From the NCBI GenBank assembly GCA_021828405.1, contig JAKARZ010000006.1, forward strand, positions 4,860 to 68,859: a stretch of 64,000 nucleotides of DNA, given 5' to 3'. Of this stretch, positions 20,264 to 28,472 are shown in pieces. Under the pieces are notes generated by a model, which was not told the DNA's origin, made no database searches, and was given only the letters and a program-made list of their open reading frames with translations. Position 1 is the first letter of the stretch, and every line of letters begins with the position of its first letter. Position numbers and translations under genes: made by a program. The stretch comes from Bacillota bacterium (lineage in GTDB: Bacteria; Bacillota_E; Sulfobacillia; Sulfobacillales; JAIMBI01).

Positions 20264-21214
20264 ATGATCCAGGGCCTCGCGCTCAACGCGGTCCAGGTCG
20301 CATTTGTCATGGTGACCGCCCCCCTGTTTCGGGGCGTGCTCAACCGATTCGAGGAGCGCTTGCAGGGGCGGCTGGGCCCAAGCATCTGGCAGCCGTACCG
20401 TGACCTCCGCAAGCTCTTTGCGAAGGACGAGGTTGTGCCGGAGGACTCCACCTGGATCTTTCGCTTCGCGCCGTTCATCTATTTCGTGGCGCCGCTGTTG
20501 GTGACCATGCTGATTCCGGCCCTCACCGATTTCCCGCTGTTCTGGGCTTTCATGGGCGACATGGTGGCGGCCGGGTTCATCCTGGGGCTGGGAGGGTTCT
20601 TCTTGACGCTGGCCGCCATCGACGGCGGCAACCCGTACGGTCCCATGGGGACCAGCCGCACCCGGATGGTCAGCTCCCTGGTGGAGCCCATCTTCATGAT
20701 CGTGTTCTTCTCAGTGTCCTTTGCGGCCAATTCCACCATCCCGTATGTGGTGCAGGCCCACTGGATGGCGTCGACAGTTGCGCTGGTCTCCCCCACGCAC
20801 CTGCTGATTATGGCTGCCTTCGTGATGATCATCCTGGCGGAAACCGGACGCATCCCGGTGGACAACCCGTCCGGCCATTTTGAGCTGGCTATGATCGATG
20901 AATCGAAGACGCTCGAGTTTTCCGGGCGGTCGGCGGCACTGGTCAAGTGGGGCGGCCACATCAAGCTGATGGTGCTGAGCCTCGTCCTCCTGAACGTCCT
21001 GGTCACTCCCTGGGGCCTGGCCCCCTCGCCGGCCGCTGGCGCCGTGGCCCTGGCCGTTCTGGCGGTTTCGCTGAAGCTGGTGGCGTTCCTCGCGGTGGTG
21101 GCGGCCATCGAAACGTCGCTCGCCAAGCTGCGGCTGTTTCGCATTGAGAATTTCCTGGGCCTGGCCTTTGTGGTGGCGGTACTGGCCATGATGGTGCAGC
21201 CGTTTCACCTTTAG
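20264..21214 (+). CDS. Ehr complex 1, HyfC/NuoH-like membrane subunit
   Basis: A 316-residue membrane protein with about eight helices, homologous to HyfC/HycD and NuoH, the subunit that connects the redox arm to the ion pump. Signatures are GPSIWQPYRDLRKLFAKDEV near residue 38 and ETGRIPVDNPSGHFELAMI with the glutamates lining the E-channel. Two ATGs (20258, 20264) follow GGGAGG; the second has the better spacing. It is the first gene of a six-gene run in order C-E-F-G-I-B and follows the fluoride riboswitch. Because the large subunit of this complex lacks the NiFe ligands, the assembly should be called Ehr (energy-converting-hydrogenase-related) rather than hydrogenase-4. Confidence 0.9.
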   Translation: MIQGLALNAVQVAFVMVTAPLFRGVLNRFEERLQGRLGPSIWQPYRDLRKLFAKDEVVPEDSTWIFRFAPFIYFVAPLLVTMLIPALTDFPLFWAFMGDMVAAGFILGLGGFFLTLAAIDGGNPYGPMGTSRTRMVSSLVEPIFMIVFFSVSFAANSTIPYVVQAHWMASTVALVSPTHLLIMAAFVMIILAETGRIPVDNPSGHFELAMIDESKTLEFSGRSAALVKWGGHIKLMVLSLVLLNVLVTPWGLAPSPAAGAVALAVLAVSLKLVAFLAVVAAIETSLAKLRLFRIENFLGLAFVVAVLAMMVQPFHL

Positions 21215-21317
21215 CGCCTGTAGCGCTTTGGCGTCCTTGCATCCAGATCCCCTGTCCCGTGGTCTCCGGAAGATTTGAGGTCGACGATGGGGTCATCGAC
21301 GGCTGGGAGGCAACAGC

Positions 21318-21983
21318 GTGGCGGCACTGGCGAGTCTGAACACGGTCGTGGGGGCCCTATTCATCCTGTGGACGTTCTTGCTCATGGTTTCCCAGCAGAT
21401 TCAGTCGGTCCTGCGCGCCTTCGTGGGACAGTCGCTCCTCCTCGTGCTGTCAACGCTGCTGCTCGCGATCCTGCATCACTCGGCCCAGCTGGCGGTGGTC
21501 GCCCTCATCACGGTCGCGGCCAAAGTCATCGTGATCCCGGGCGTTCTCACGCGCACGCTGGGCCAGGCGTTGCGCGCTCGCCGAGAAATTGAGTCCGCCG
21601 TGAACGTGCCGGTTTCCCTGCTGCTCATGCTGGGCCTGACGGTGCTGGCGTTCTTTCTGGCGGCACCGCTGCTCGGGCCCGCCACGGCGCGGGCCGCGGT
21701 CAACTTGCCGCTCGGACTGGCCGCTCTGCTGATCGGCGTCTACACGCTCGCCATTCGCCGCGAGGCGGTGGCGCAGGTGCTGAGCATCATGGCCATCGAC
21801 AATGGCGTCTTCTATGCCGGCGTGGCGATCACCTCGTCATCCGCCATCGTCGAAGCCGCTGCCGGGCTGGAAGGGGTCATGGTGGTCCTGGTGGTGGCGA
21901 TCCTGACGCGAACCATCGCACAGCACCTCGGCAGCACAGAAGTCAGCAGCCTGCAGGAACTGCGAGAAGGGGTGCCGCGTTGA
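21318..21983 (+). CDS. Ehr complex 1, HyfE-like membrane subunit
   Basis: A 221-residue membrane protein with about six helices (for example LFILWTFLLMVSQQ and VALITVAAKVIVIPGVL), similar in length and pattern to HyfE, which combines NuoK-like helices. Conserved KVIVIPGVLTR and MAIDNGVFYAGVAI match the family. It starts at GTG 21318 behind GGGAGG, and its stop overlaps the next gene's start (TGATG), so the two are translationally coupled. A role in proton translocation together with the NuoL/N-like subunits is inferred. Confidence 0.85.
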   Translation: MAALASLNTVVGALFILWTFLLMVSQQIQSVLRAFVGQSLLLVLSTLLLAILHHSAQLAVVALITVAAKVIVIPGVLTRTLGQALRARREIESAVNVPVSLLLMLGLTVLAFFLAAPLLGPATARAAVNLPLGLAALLIGVYTLAIRREAVAQVLSIMAIDNGVFYAGVAITSSSAIVEAAAGLEGVMVVLVVAILTRTIAQHLGSTEVSSLQELREGVPR

Positions 21984-23434
21984 TGATCTCTCATCTGCGC
22001 TCCATGATGCTCTGGATTATTCCAGCCGCCCCGCTGGCGGCCGCCGGGCTAGGTCTGGCGGTGAAGAACGTCTCGGTGGCGAAGCTCGCCACGCTGGGGG
22101 CCGCCCTGATCGCGTTTGCCGCATCCCTGGCGGTCGCGAGCGACGTGGCGCGGCACGTCGGCGGGGTGCTGCTGCCCGGATGGGTCGGTGTCAACGCCCT
22201 GGCGGCCCTGATCCTGGTGCTGCAAAGTTTCGTGGGCCTCACGGCGGCGGCCTACTCGTGGGGATACATCCCCCACATCGCAGCGGGCGACCCGGCGCGT
22301 CAGCGGCGCTATTATGTGAACCTCAATCTCTTTCAGGCGTCGCTGTTTGTCGTGCCGCTGCTGCTGCAGCCCGTGCTCACCTGGGTGGCCGTCGAGCTCA
22401 CGACCGTCCTCTCCATCTTCTTGGTGAGCTTCGACAACACGCGCGAGGCCCTGGAAGCCGCCTGGAAGTACGCGGTCATCACCATTATGGGCGCCACGGT
22501 GGCGGCGTTCGGCATTTTTCTGCTGCTGTGGGGATTGACGCGCAACCACGTGACGGTCCAGACCTGGAGCGCGCTGATTCGGACCGCCCCCCATATGCCG
22601 GCCGGGGTCGTGGAGTTGGCGTTCGTCCTGATCTTGATTGGCTTCGGCGCCAAGGTGGGGCTGGTGCCGATGCACACGTGGCTACCGGATGCCCACTCCC
22701 AAGCGCCCACCCCGGTGTGTGCGCTCTTGTCGGGCGTCGAGGTGAGCACCGTGCTGTACGTCATCCTGCGGCTTTGGCCGGTATTCACGGCGGTCCACGG
22801 ATTTTCTCCGGAGTCGTGGGCGCTGGTCGTGGGACTGGTCTCTGTAGGAACCGCAGCATTTCTGCTGCTCCAGGTGCATGATTACAAACGCCTCTTTGCC
22901 TTTTCCACCGTGGAGCACATGGGCATCTTGCTGTTGTGCCTGGGCCTCGGGCCGCTGGGCGCGCTAGCCTGCGTCTACCAGCTGACGACCCACGGCTTGA
23001 CCAAGTCGCTCGCTTTCTATGGCAGCGGCAGCGTGCTTCTGGCGACAGGCACCCGCACCATTGGTGAGATCCGCGGCCTGTTGCGCAGCGCGCCCGTGGC
23101 CGCCGGCGCCCTGTTCGTGGGCGCCTTGGCCATCGCGGGCGCGCCGCCGTTTGCCGTGTTTCTGAGCGAGCTGACTGTCTTTCGCGCCGCCGCCACCGCC
23201 CAGGACTACATCGTACTGGCTCTGCTGCTCGGCTTCCTGGCCATTGCGTTTCTCGGGATTCTGCGCCGAACCGGGGGTATGATGTTTGGCCAGTCCACAC
23301 ACCGGCCGTCACGCCTGCCTCGGTCGATGGGGGCCGCCATGATCGTGGGGATCATCCCCGTGGCCGTGCTGGGCGTCTACCTCCCGCTTCCGCTGTACCA
23401 CCTGCTTGGCATGGCGGCCGCCACGCTGCGGTGA
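21983..23434 (+). CDS. Ehr complex 1, HyfF-like antiporter-type subunit
   Basis: A 483-residue Mrp-antiporter/NuoN-type membrane protein with 13-14 helices. The key features of a proton channel subunit are seen: a glutamate in WVAVELTT, a lysine in GFGAKVGLVPMHTWLPDAH, and a lysine in FAFSTVEHMG-preceding KRL and in THGLTKSLAF. HyfF is the closest family by length and by the PMHTWLPDAHSQAPTPV segment. The start ATG overlaps the hyfE-like stop. It is expected to move protons as part of the membrane arm. Confidence 0.9.
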   Translation: MISHLRSMMLWIIPAAPLAAAGLGLAVKNVSVAKLATLGAALIAFAASLAVASDVARHVGGVLLPGWVGVNALAALILVLQSFVGLTAAAYSWGYIPHIAAGDPARQRRYYVNLNLFQASLFVVPLLLQPVLTWVAVELTTVLSIFLVSFDNTREALEAAWKYAVITIMGATVAAFGIFLLLWGLTRNHVTVQTWSALIRTAPHMPAGVVELAFVLILIGFGAKVGLVPMHTWLPDAHSQAPTPVCALLSGVEVSTVLYVILRLWPVFTAVHGFSPESWALVVGLVSVGTAAFLLLQVHDYKRLFAFSTVEHMGILLLCLGLGPLGALACVYQLTTHGLTKSLAFYGSGSVLLATGTRTIGEIRGLLRSAPVAAGALFVGALAIAGAPPFAVFLSELTVFRAAATAQDYIVLALLLGFLAIAFLGILRRTGGMMFGQSTHRPSRLPRSMGAAMIVGIIPVAVLGVYLPLPLYHLLGMAAATLR

Positions 23435-23498
23435 CGAGGGCTATCCAACCAAACCCGGCGCACCCGATCCACACGGGCATCTCATAAGGAGGAAGACG

Positions 23499-25028
23499 AT
23501 GACCACGGCCGATGCTCTGCGGAGCGCCTGCAGCAGCCGCCTGCAAATCGTGACCACATCCGCCGCGGAGCTGCCGGACACCGTGCGGCGGCTCCTGGAA
23601 GGGCACCGCCCCCGCTTCATCGGGCTGGTGGTGGAACACACGGCGTCGTCCCCGCCGCACCACCTCCAGTACGTGTGGATGGGCCCTGATTCGCAGTGGC
23701 TGGTGGTGGACGTGTCGGTAGACGGCACGGTTGTGCCCAGCATCACGCCCACGGAGTTTGCCGCAGACTGGGCCGAGCGGGAGGCCGAGGACTTGTTTGG
23801 GGTCACCTTTGTCGGGCACCCTCAGTTGGGCGACTTCATTCTGCACGACGAAGATTGGGCAGAGAACCTTGCCCCGATGAGAATCCGGGACGAACTCCCA
23901 CCGCTGGGCGGCGGGCGCGATTCGTACGAGCCGCCGCGCATCGTCGAAGCGCCGGGCCGGTTCGTGATGCCGGTCGGCCCTGTGTTTGCCGGTGCGCAGG
24001 AATCCGTGCGGTTCTTGCTGGAGACCGTAGGCGAGGAAATCATGCACGCGCATGTGCGCCTGTTTTACAAGTACCGGGGGCTCGAGAAACTCATGGAGAG
24101 GCAAGCGCCGGACCGGGCTCTGCTCGTGGCCGAGCGCGTCAACGGCACGCAGGCCTTTGCACATGGCCTCGCCTGCGCCCAAGCCGTCGAGGCCTTGGCG
24201 GACGCGGTCGTCCCGCCCCGCGCGCGCACCGTCCGGACCGTGATTGCCGAATGGGAGCGCGTTAGGAGTCATGTGGGCACGCTGGCGGGCATCGTGGAGT
24301 CCACCGGACTCTCCGTGCCCGCCAATGTCTTGGCCGCCATCGAGGAGCGCCTGCTGCAACTGTCCGCGAGGTACCTGGGTCATCGCTATCTGTTTGGCCT
24401 GGCGGCCCTGGGCGGGCTCGCGGGGGACCCCGGCGACGAGGCGCTCCACGCTTTGGCTCGTGCCGGCGCCGAGGCCGGGGCAGCGGTCCGAGACGTGTGC
24501 CACCGGCTGACGTTTGACAACAGCTTTTTGGACCGCCTGGAAGCCGTGGGCATCCTGCCTCCCGCCCGGGCCGCGACCCTGGGCCTAGTGGGGCCGGTGG
24601 GCCGGGCGTCCGGGGTCCCCGCGGACGTCAGAGGCTGGCACCCGTATGCCGCCTACGGCGACCATCCCGCCGCGGCGGCTGTGGAGTCGGAAGGTGACGG
24701 CTACGCGCGGTTCCGCGTATTTCACCGTGAAGTCGCCGCGTCGTTGGATGTGGTCCAGCGGTGCGCGGACTCGCTCCCGGCCGGTCCCATCCGGGCTCCC
24801 GTCCCCGTTGCGCCTGGCGTGGGCTTGGCCGCGGTCGAGGCGCCATCGGGCGCGCTCGCCTACTGGGTGCGGGTCGGAGATGACGGCACGGTTAGCCGCT
24901 GCCACATCATGACGCCAGCGTTCTTGAACTGGCACGGGCTCGCGGACGCGGTGCGGGACTTCGCCTTTCAGGATTTCCCCATTATCACCAGCACCTTGAG
25001 CTTGTCGGTGGCAGACGCCGATCGGTAG
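23499..25028 (+). CDS. Ehr complex 1, large subunit (NuoC-NuoD fusion) lacking all NiFe cysteines
   Basis: A 509-residue protein like HyfG/HycE: an N-terminal NuoC-like domain (about 1-140, with WAEREAEDLFGVTFVGHP) and a NuoD/large-subunit domain. In hydrogenases the second domain binds NiFe with two CxxC pairs. Here the first pair position reads ERVNGTQAFAH (residues 212-222), placing Asn215 and Gln218 where the cysteines would be. The C-terminal pair aligns without gaps to DFPIITSTLSLSVADADR, giving Ser503 and Asp506. The protein therefore cannot hold a NiFe centre. Downstream of AAGGAGG, it begins at ATG 23499. It may bind a quinone-like or other partner as NuoD does, or merely transmit conformational change; the reaction is unknown. 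Confidence 0.9.
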   Translation: MTTADALRSACSSRLQIVTTSAAELPDTVRRLLEGHRPRFIGLVVEHTASSPPHHLQYVWMGPDSQWLVVDVSVDGTVVPSITPTEFAADWAEREAEDLFGVTFVGHPQLGDFILHDEDWAENLAPMRIRDELPPLGGGRDSYEPPRIVEAPGRFVMPVGPVFAGAQESVRFLLETVGEEIMHAHVRLFYKYRGLEKLMERQAPDRALLVAERVNGTQAFAHGLACAQAVEALADAVVPPRARTVRTVIAEWERVRSHVGTLAGIVESTGLSVPANVLAAIEERLLQLSARYLGHRYLFGLAALGGLAGDPGDEALHALARAGAEAGAAVRDVCHRLTFDNSFLDRLEAVGILPPARAATLGLVGPVGRASGVPADVRGWHPYAAYGDHPAAAAVESEGDGYARFRVFHREVAASLDVVQRCADSLPAGPIRAPVPVAPGVGLAAVEAPSGALAYWVRVGDDGTVSRCHIMTPAFLNWHGLADAVRDFAFQDFPIITSTLSLSVADADR

Positions 25029-25051
25029 GCCGCACGAAGGGAGGAATCGCG

Positions 25052-25765
25052 ATGCCGTGGTTCTGGGAAGGATTCAAAGGCGGTGTCCGCACGCTGCGGC
25101 CGGAGGCGGCGCGGCTGCCCGCCGGCGTCACGCCGGGTCGGCCGGCCGCGGCCGAGGTGACCGCCGACACCGTTTTCGACCCCGCCTCCTGCCCGGTCGG
25201 GGCCCTGGAGCGGGCCGATGAGGCCATTACCGTGGATTTCGATCACTGCATCCACTGCATGCGGTGCCATTCTCCCTCCTCCCCGGTTCCGTGGCAGACC
25301 GACTACCGGTGGGCCCGAGCCTCCGCGCCGCCGCTGCCTCGGCGTTTTCAGCGGTCCATTCACGTGCGCATCGTGGACACGGGCGACTGCGGTGCCTGCC
25401 TGAACGAGCTCCGAGCACTGCTGGGCCCCGTCTACAGCCTCCACCGCTACGGCGTTTACGTGTCCCCGACGCCTCGCGATGCCGACGTCCTGTTGGTCGT
25501 GGGCCCGGTCACCGTGGGGATGCGTGTGGCGCTGGAGGAGACTTACGCGGCCATGCCCGACCCCAAGCGGGTGGTGGCCGTCGGCGTGTGCGCGGTGAAC
25601 GGCGGGCTGTTCGCCGACAGCTTCCCGGTGGTTGGCGGCGCGGGCCGCGTGGTGCCCGTTGACGTGACGGTCCCGGGCTGTCCACCACCGCCCCTGGCCA
25701 TCCTTCACGCCCTGGAGCTGGTCACGGGCCTGAGCCGAGAAACCCGGAAGGTGGCCGACTCATGA
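25052..25765 (+). CDS. Ehr complex 1, small subunit (NuoB/HyfI-like) with a half-ferredoxin N-terminus
   Basis: A 237-residue Fe-S protein. The C-terminal half is NuoB/HyfI-like and keeps four cysteines for the proximal [4Fe-4S] cluster: Cys113 and Cys116 (DTGDCGACLNEL), Cys180 (GVCAVNGG) and Cys210 (PGCPPPP). The N-terminal part has Cys47 followed by Pro and a CxxCxxC at 66, 69 and 72, enough for one further [4Fe-4S] cluster; this looks like half of a HyfH-type two-cluster ferredoxin fused on. Its ATG at 25052 follows GGGAGG. The stop overlaps the next start (ATGA). This subunit is the likely electron entry point; no separate ferredoxin gene lies in the operon. Confidence 0.88.
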   Translation: MPWFWEGFKGGVRTLRPEAARLPAGVTPGRPAAAEVTADTVFDPASCPVGALERADEAITVDFDHCIHCMRCHSPSSPVPWQTDYRWARASAPPLPRRFQRSIHVRIVDTGDCGACLNELRALLGPVYSLHRYGVYVSPTPRDADVLLVVGPVTVGMRVALEETYAAMPDPKRVVAVGVCAVNGGLFADSFPVVGGAGRVVPVDVTVPGCPPPPLAILHALELVTGLSRETRKVADS

Positions 25766-27870
25766 TCATGGTGCCGCTATTCTTCGGACTGACGCTGGCA
25801 GCGGCGGCGGCGGGGCTGTCCCGGCATGGCCGCTGGGCCGCGCCGGTGGGGTTGGCGCAGACGCTCGCGCTGCTGGCGCTGGCCGGGACGGTTCTCACCC
25901 ATCCGGGCCAAGAGTGGCTGCTGTGGCCCCTGGCCGGGTGGGGCATGCTTCGGCTCACGTCCACAGCCTTGGGAGGATTCCTGCTGATCGTGACGGCGGT
26001 CGTGTTCCTGGCCGTCTATCTCTTTTCCCCGGGCTATCTCGCCCGATACCAGGACCGATACGACCAGCGCCCGCTCCGCGCCACGCTTCCCCTGCTGCTC
26101 GGCTCGATCGCGCTGATTCTGCTGGCCGGCGACGTCGTCACCTTTCTCATCGCCTGGGAACTGATGTCGCTCTTGTCTTACGTCACGGTAGTTTTTGACC
26201 ACGAGGCGCCCGACAACCCCCGAGCCGCCTACGCCATGCTGGGCGCCAGCGAATTGGGGTTCCTCATGGTGCTGGCCGCGTGGCTGCCCCTGGTGCTGGC
26301 CGCCCACAGCATTGGGTTTTCAACGATCGCGGCCGCTGGACCCGAACGACTGACAGCCGGGGTGCGGTGGGCCGTCTTCGGACTCTCCTTCGTGGGCTTT
26401 GGCGTCAAGGCGGGGCTGTTCCCCGCGATGAGCTGGCTCCCCCGCGCCCACCCTGCCGCTCCCGCCAATGCATCGGCCGTCTTATCGGGCGCCATCCTCA
26501 ATCTGGGCTTGTACGGCATCATCCTGACCAACGTGGAGCTGCTGCCCGTGCCGACCCCCACGGCCGGCGTGATCGTCCTGGGTATTGGCGTCGTGACCGC
26601 GTTTCTCGGAATCCTGTATGCGGCCACGGACACGCACATCAAGCGTCTCTTGGCTCACAGCTCCATCGAAAACATGGGCCTCGTCACCATCGGAATAGGC
26701 GCCGCCATGACGTTCGACGCCGTGGGCTTGCCTGTCCTGGGCCTCCTGGCGTGGATCGCGGCCCTGTATCAGCTGCTGAACCATTCGGTATACAAAACCC
26801 TGCTCTTTTTGGGGGCGGGCGCCATCGACCAGGCGACCGGCGAACTCAACATGGACCATCTCGGAGGCCTGGGGCGACGCCTGAAGTGGACGGGGGTGTT
26901 CCTCTTGGCAGGCACGATGGCCATCGCGGCCATTCCCCCGTTCAACGGGTTTGCCAGCGAGTGGCTTCTGCTGCAGAGCCTCCTGCGCAGCGTCGCCATC
27001 GCCAACCCCGCCCTGGAGGTGGCGTTCGCGCTGGCCGGGGTCATCGTGGCCCTGGCGGCTGGCCTCGCGGCCACGGCGTTCATTCGGTTCTACGGCATGA
27101 CGTTTCTGGGGCGCCACCGGTCCGACCCCGCCGCAGTGGCCCACGACGTGACGCGAACCCAGCGGACCGCCATGGGTCTCCTGGCGGCACTGGCGCTGCT
27201 CTTGGGCATGGCGCCCACCTATGTGGCGACCGGATTGGCCCGGGTGGCGGTGAACCTGGCGCAGAGCCACGACATCGCGGCGTTCATCCCGACTTTCTTT
27301 CAGCCGGCCACGCTCCCGCCGGCGCTGGCGTCCGCCTTCTATCCCCTGGGGGCGGCGGTCGGGCGGCACGTGCTGCCAGCCCCCGGTCTGGTTTTCATGC
27401 ATCCCAGCACCCGCCTGCATGCGGGCGTCGTATTTGCGATGTCGCCCACGTATCTGGCCGTGGCCATCGCCATCGCGCTGGCGCTGGCGTTTGCCCTGGC
27501 CAAGCTTTTGGGACGGGGGCGGATGCGCCGGGGCCGCTCATGGCTGGGGGGCGCGCGGACCGTGGACGCGGGCCTCACCTACACCGCCACCGGCATGGCG
27601 CGCCCCATCTGGGTGGTGTTTCGCGCCGTCCTCAGCCCTGGACAGACGGTGGACCGCGAGGAGGTGGTGGCGGAGCACTTCCGCGTCAGCGTTCGGCGCG
27701 AAGATGAGTCGCGCTATGTGGTGGACCGTCTCATCGTGGATCCCGCCATCCGTGGGGCCCGGGTGTTGGCGCACCTGTTTAGCCGGATGCATCGCGGCAG
27801 TGTCAACGCGTACGTGAGCTATGCCTTCATTGCGCTCTTGGTCGCCATGCTGCTGGTCCGCATCACCTGA
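25762..27870 (+). CDS. Ehr complex 1, HyfB/NuoL-like antiporter-type subunit
   Basis: A 702-residue membrane protein, last in the operon. The antiporter core has VVTFLIAWELMSLLSYV (channel glutamate), FGVKAGLFPAMSWLPRAHP (channel lysine) and LNHSVYKTLLFLGAGA (second lysine); it continues into a long C-terminal extension with a final membrane helix (YAFIALLVAMLLVRI), as in HyfB. The ATG at 25762 overlaps the stop of the small-subunit gene. With the HyfF-like subunit it gives the complex two antiporter-type modules. Confidence 0.9.
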   Translation: MIMVPLFFGLTLAAAAAGLSRHGRWAAPVGLAQTLALLALAGTVLTHPGQEWLLWPLAGWGMLRLTSTALGGFLLIVTAVVFLAVYLFSPGYLARYQDRYDQRPLRATLPLLLGSIALILLAGDVVTFLIAWELMSLLSYVTVVFDHEAPDNPRAAYAMLGASELGFLMVLAAWLPLVLAAHSIGFSTIAAAGPERLTAGVRWAVFGLSFVGFGVKAGLFPAMSWLPRAHPAAPANASAVLSGAILNLGLYGIILTNVELLPVPTPTAGVIVLGIGVVTAFLGILYAATDTHIKRLLAHSSIENMGLVTIGIGAAMTFDAVGLPVLGLLAWIAALYQLLNHSVYKTLLFLGAGAIDQATGELNMDHLGGLGRRLKWTGVFLLAGTMAIAAIPPFNGFASEWLLLQSLLRSVAIANPALEVAFALAGVIVALAAGLAATAFIRFYGMTFLGRHRSDPAAVAHDVTRTQRTAMGLLAALALLLGMAPTYVATGLARVAVNLAQSHDIAAFIPTFFQPATLPPALASAFYPLGAAVGRHVLPAPGLVFMHPSTRLHAGVVFAMSPTYLAVAIAIALALAFALAKLLGRGRMRRGRSWLGGARTVDAGLTYTATGMARPIWVVFRAVLSPGQTVDREEVVAEHFRVSVRREDESRYVVDRLIVDPAIRGARVLAHLFSRMHRGSVNAYVSYAFIALLVAMLLVRIT

Positions 27871-28472
27871 GTCGCGCCTTCGTGACCGGCCACGCGCCCG
27901 GCCCGCGCACGTCGCCACCAGGGGGGTCTAGCCGCCCCTTGGCAGCGCGAGCGGCAACCAAGCGTTTCGTGCAGGCCCCAAGAGCGGCACCACCCACGAC
28001 CCGTTGCGGGTCCCTGGGGCCGAGGGCGGTGCGCGGCGCCCCGCGCCAGCCATCGGCCCCGGCGTCATCCTCAGTCACTGATACCGAAGGCTTTCGGCGC
28101 TCGGCCAGTGGCGCGGAGGCGGGGGGAACGCCTTGTATCAGCGGACCGCGAGGCTCTGCCATCCGGCCCAACCCCACTCGCCTGCGGCGGTTGAGCTCCC
28201 GCACCGGAACTTGCTGCCCCGCCGGCCGCCCCTTCTTTGCCGCCTCGTAACGATTGCGCGGCCAGACGTTGGCGCACGAGCGCCTTGACCCGGCGACCGG
28301 CCCGGTGGGGACGACGGTCCCTCGTGACGAACCCCCACGGACGCTTCCGGCTTGCCCTCCGGCATCAGCGCCGGTTACGCTTCCCGTATACGGATGGGTC
28401 CAGAGGAAACCCGTTTTCCCCACGAACCCGGATGTGACCCATTCCGCTCGCTCCTCAAGGGAGGTTTTGACC
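27871..28472. other. 600-base stretch of unknown nature before the peptidase gene
   Basis: Both strands are open over long distances, but no frame has a ribosome binding site or a family I recognise. The minus strand reads Arg/Pro/Gly-rich text that does not look globular; the plus frame upstream of the peptidase start is the same. Composition differs little from the genome. It lies between Ehr operon 1 and an island of lower GC, so it may be a decayed mobile-element flank. I see no terminator with a U-tract after the Ehr operon. Confidence 0.35.

Noticed and set aside
20264..27870. Annotation as an active hydrogenase-4/formate hydrogenlyase operon
   Set aside because: The large subunit lacks every NiFe-ligand cysteine and no formate dehydrogenase gene is present, so the name Ehr-like complex is used.
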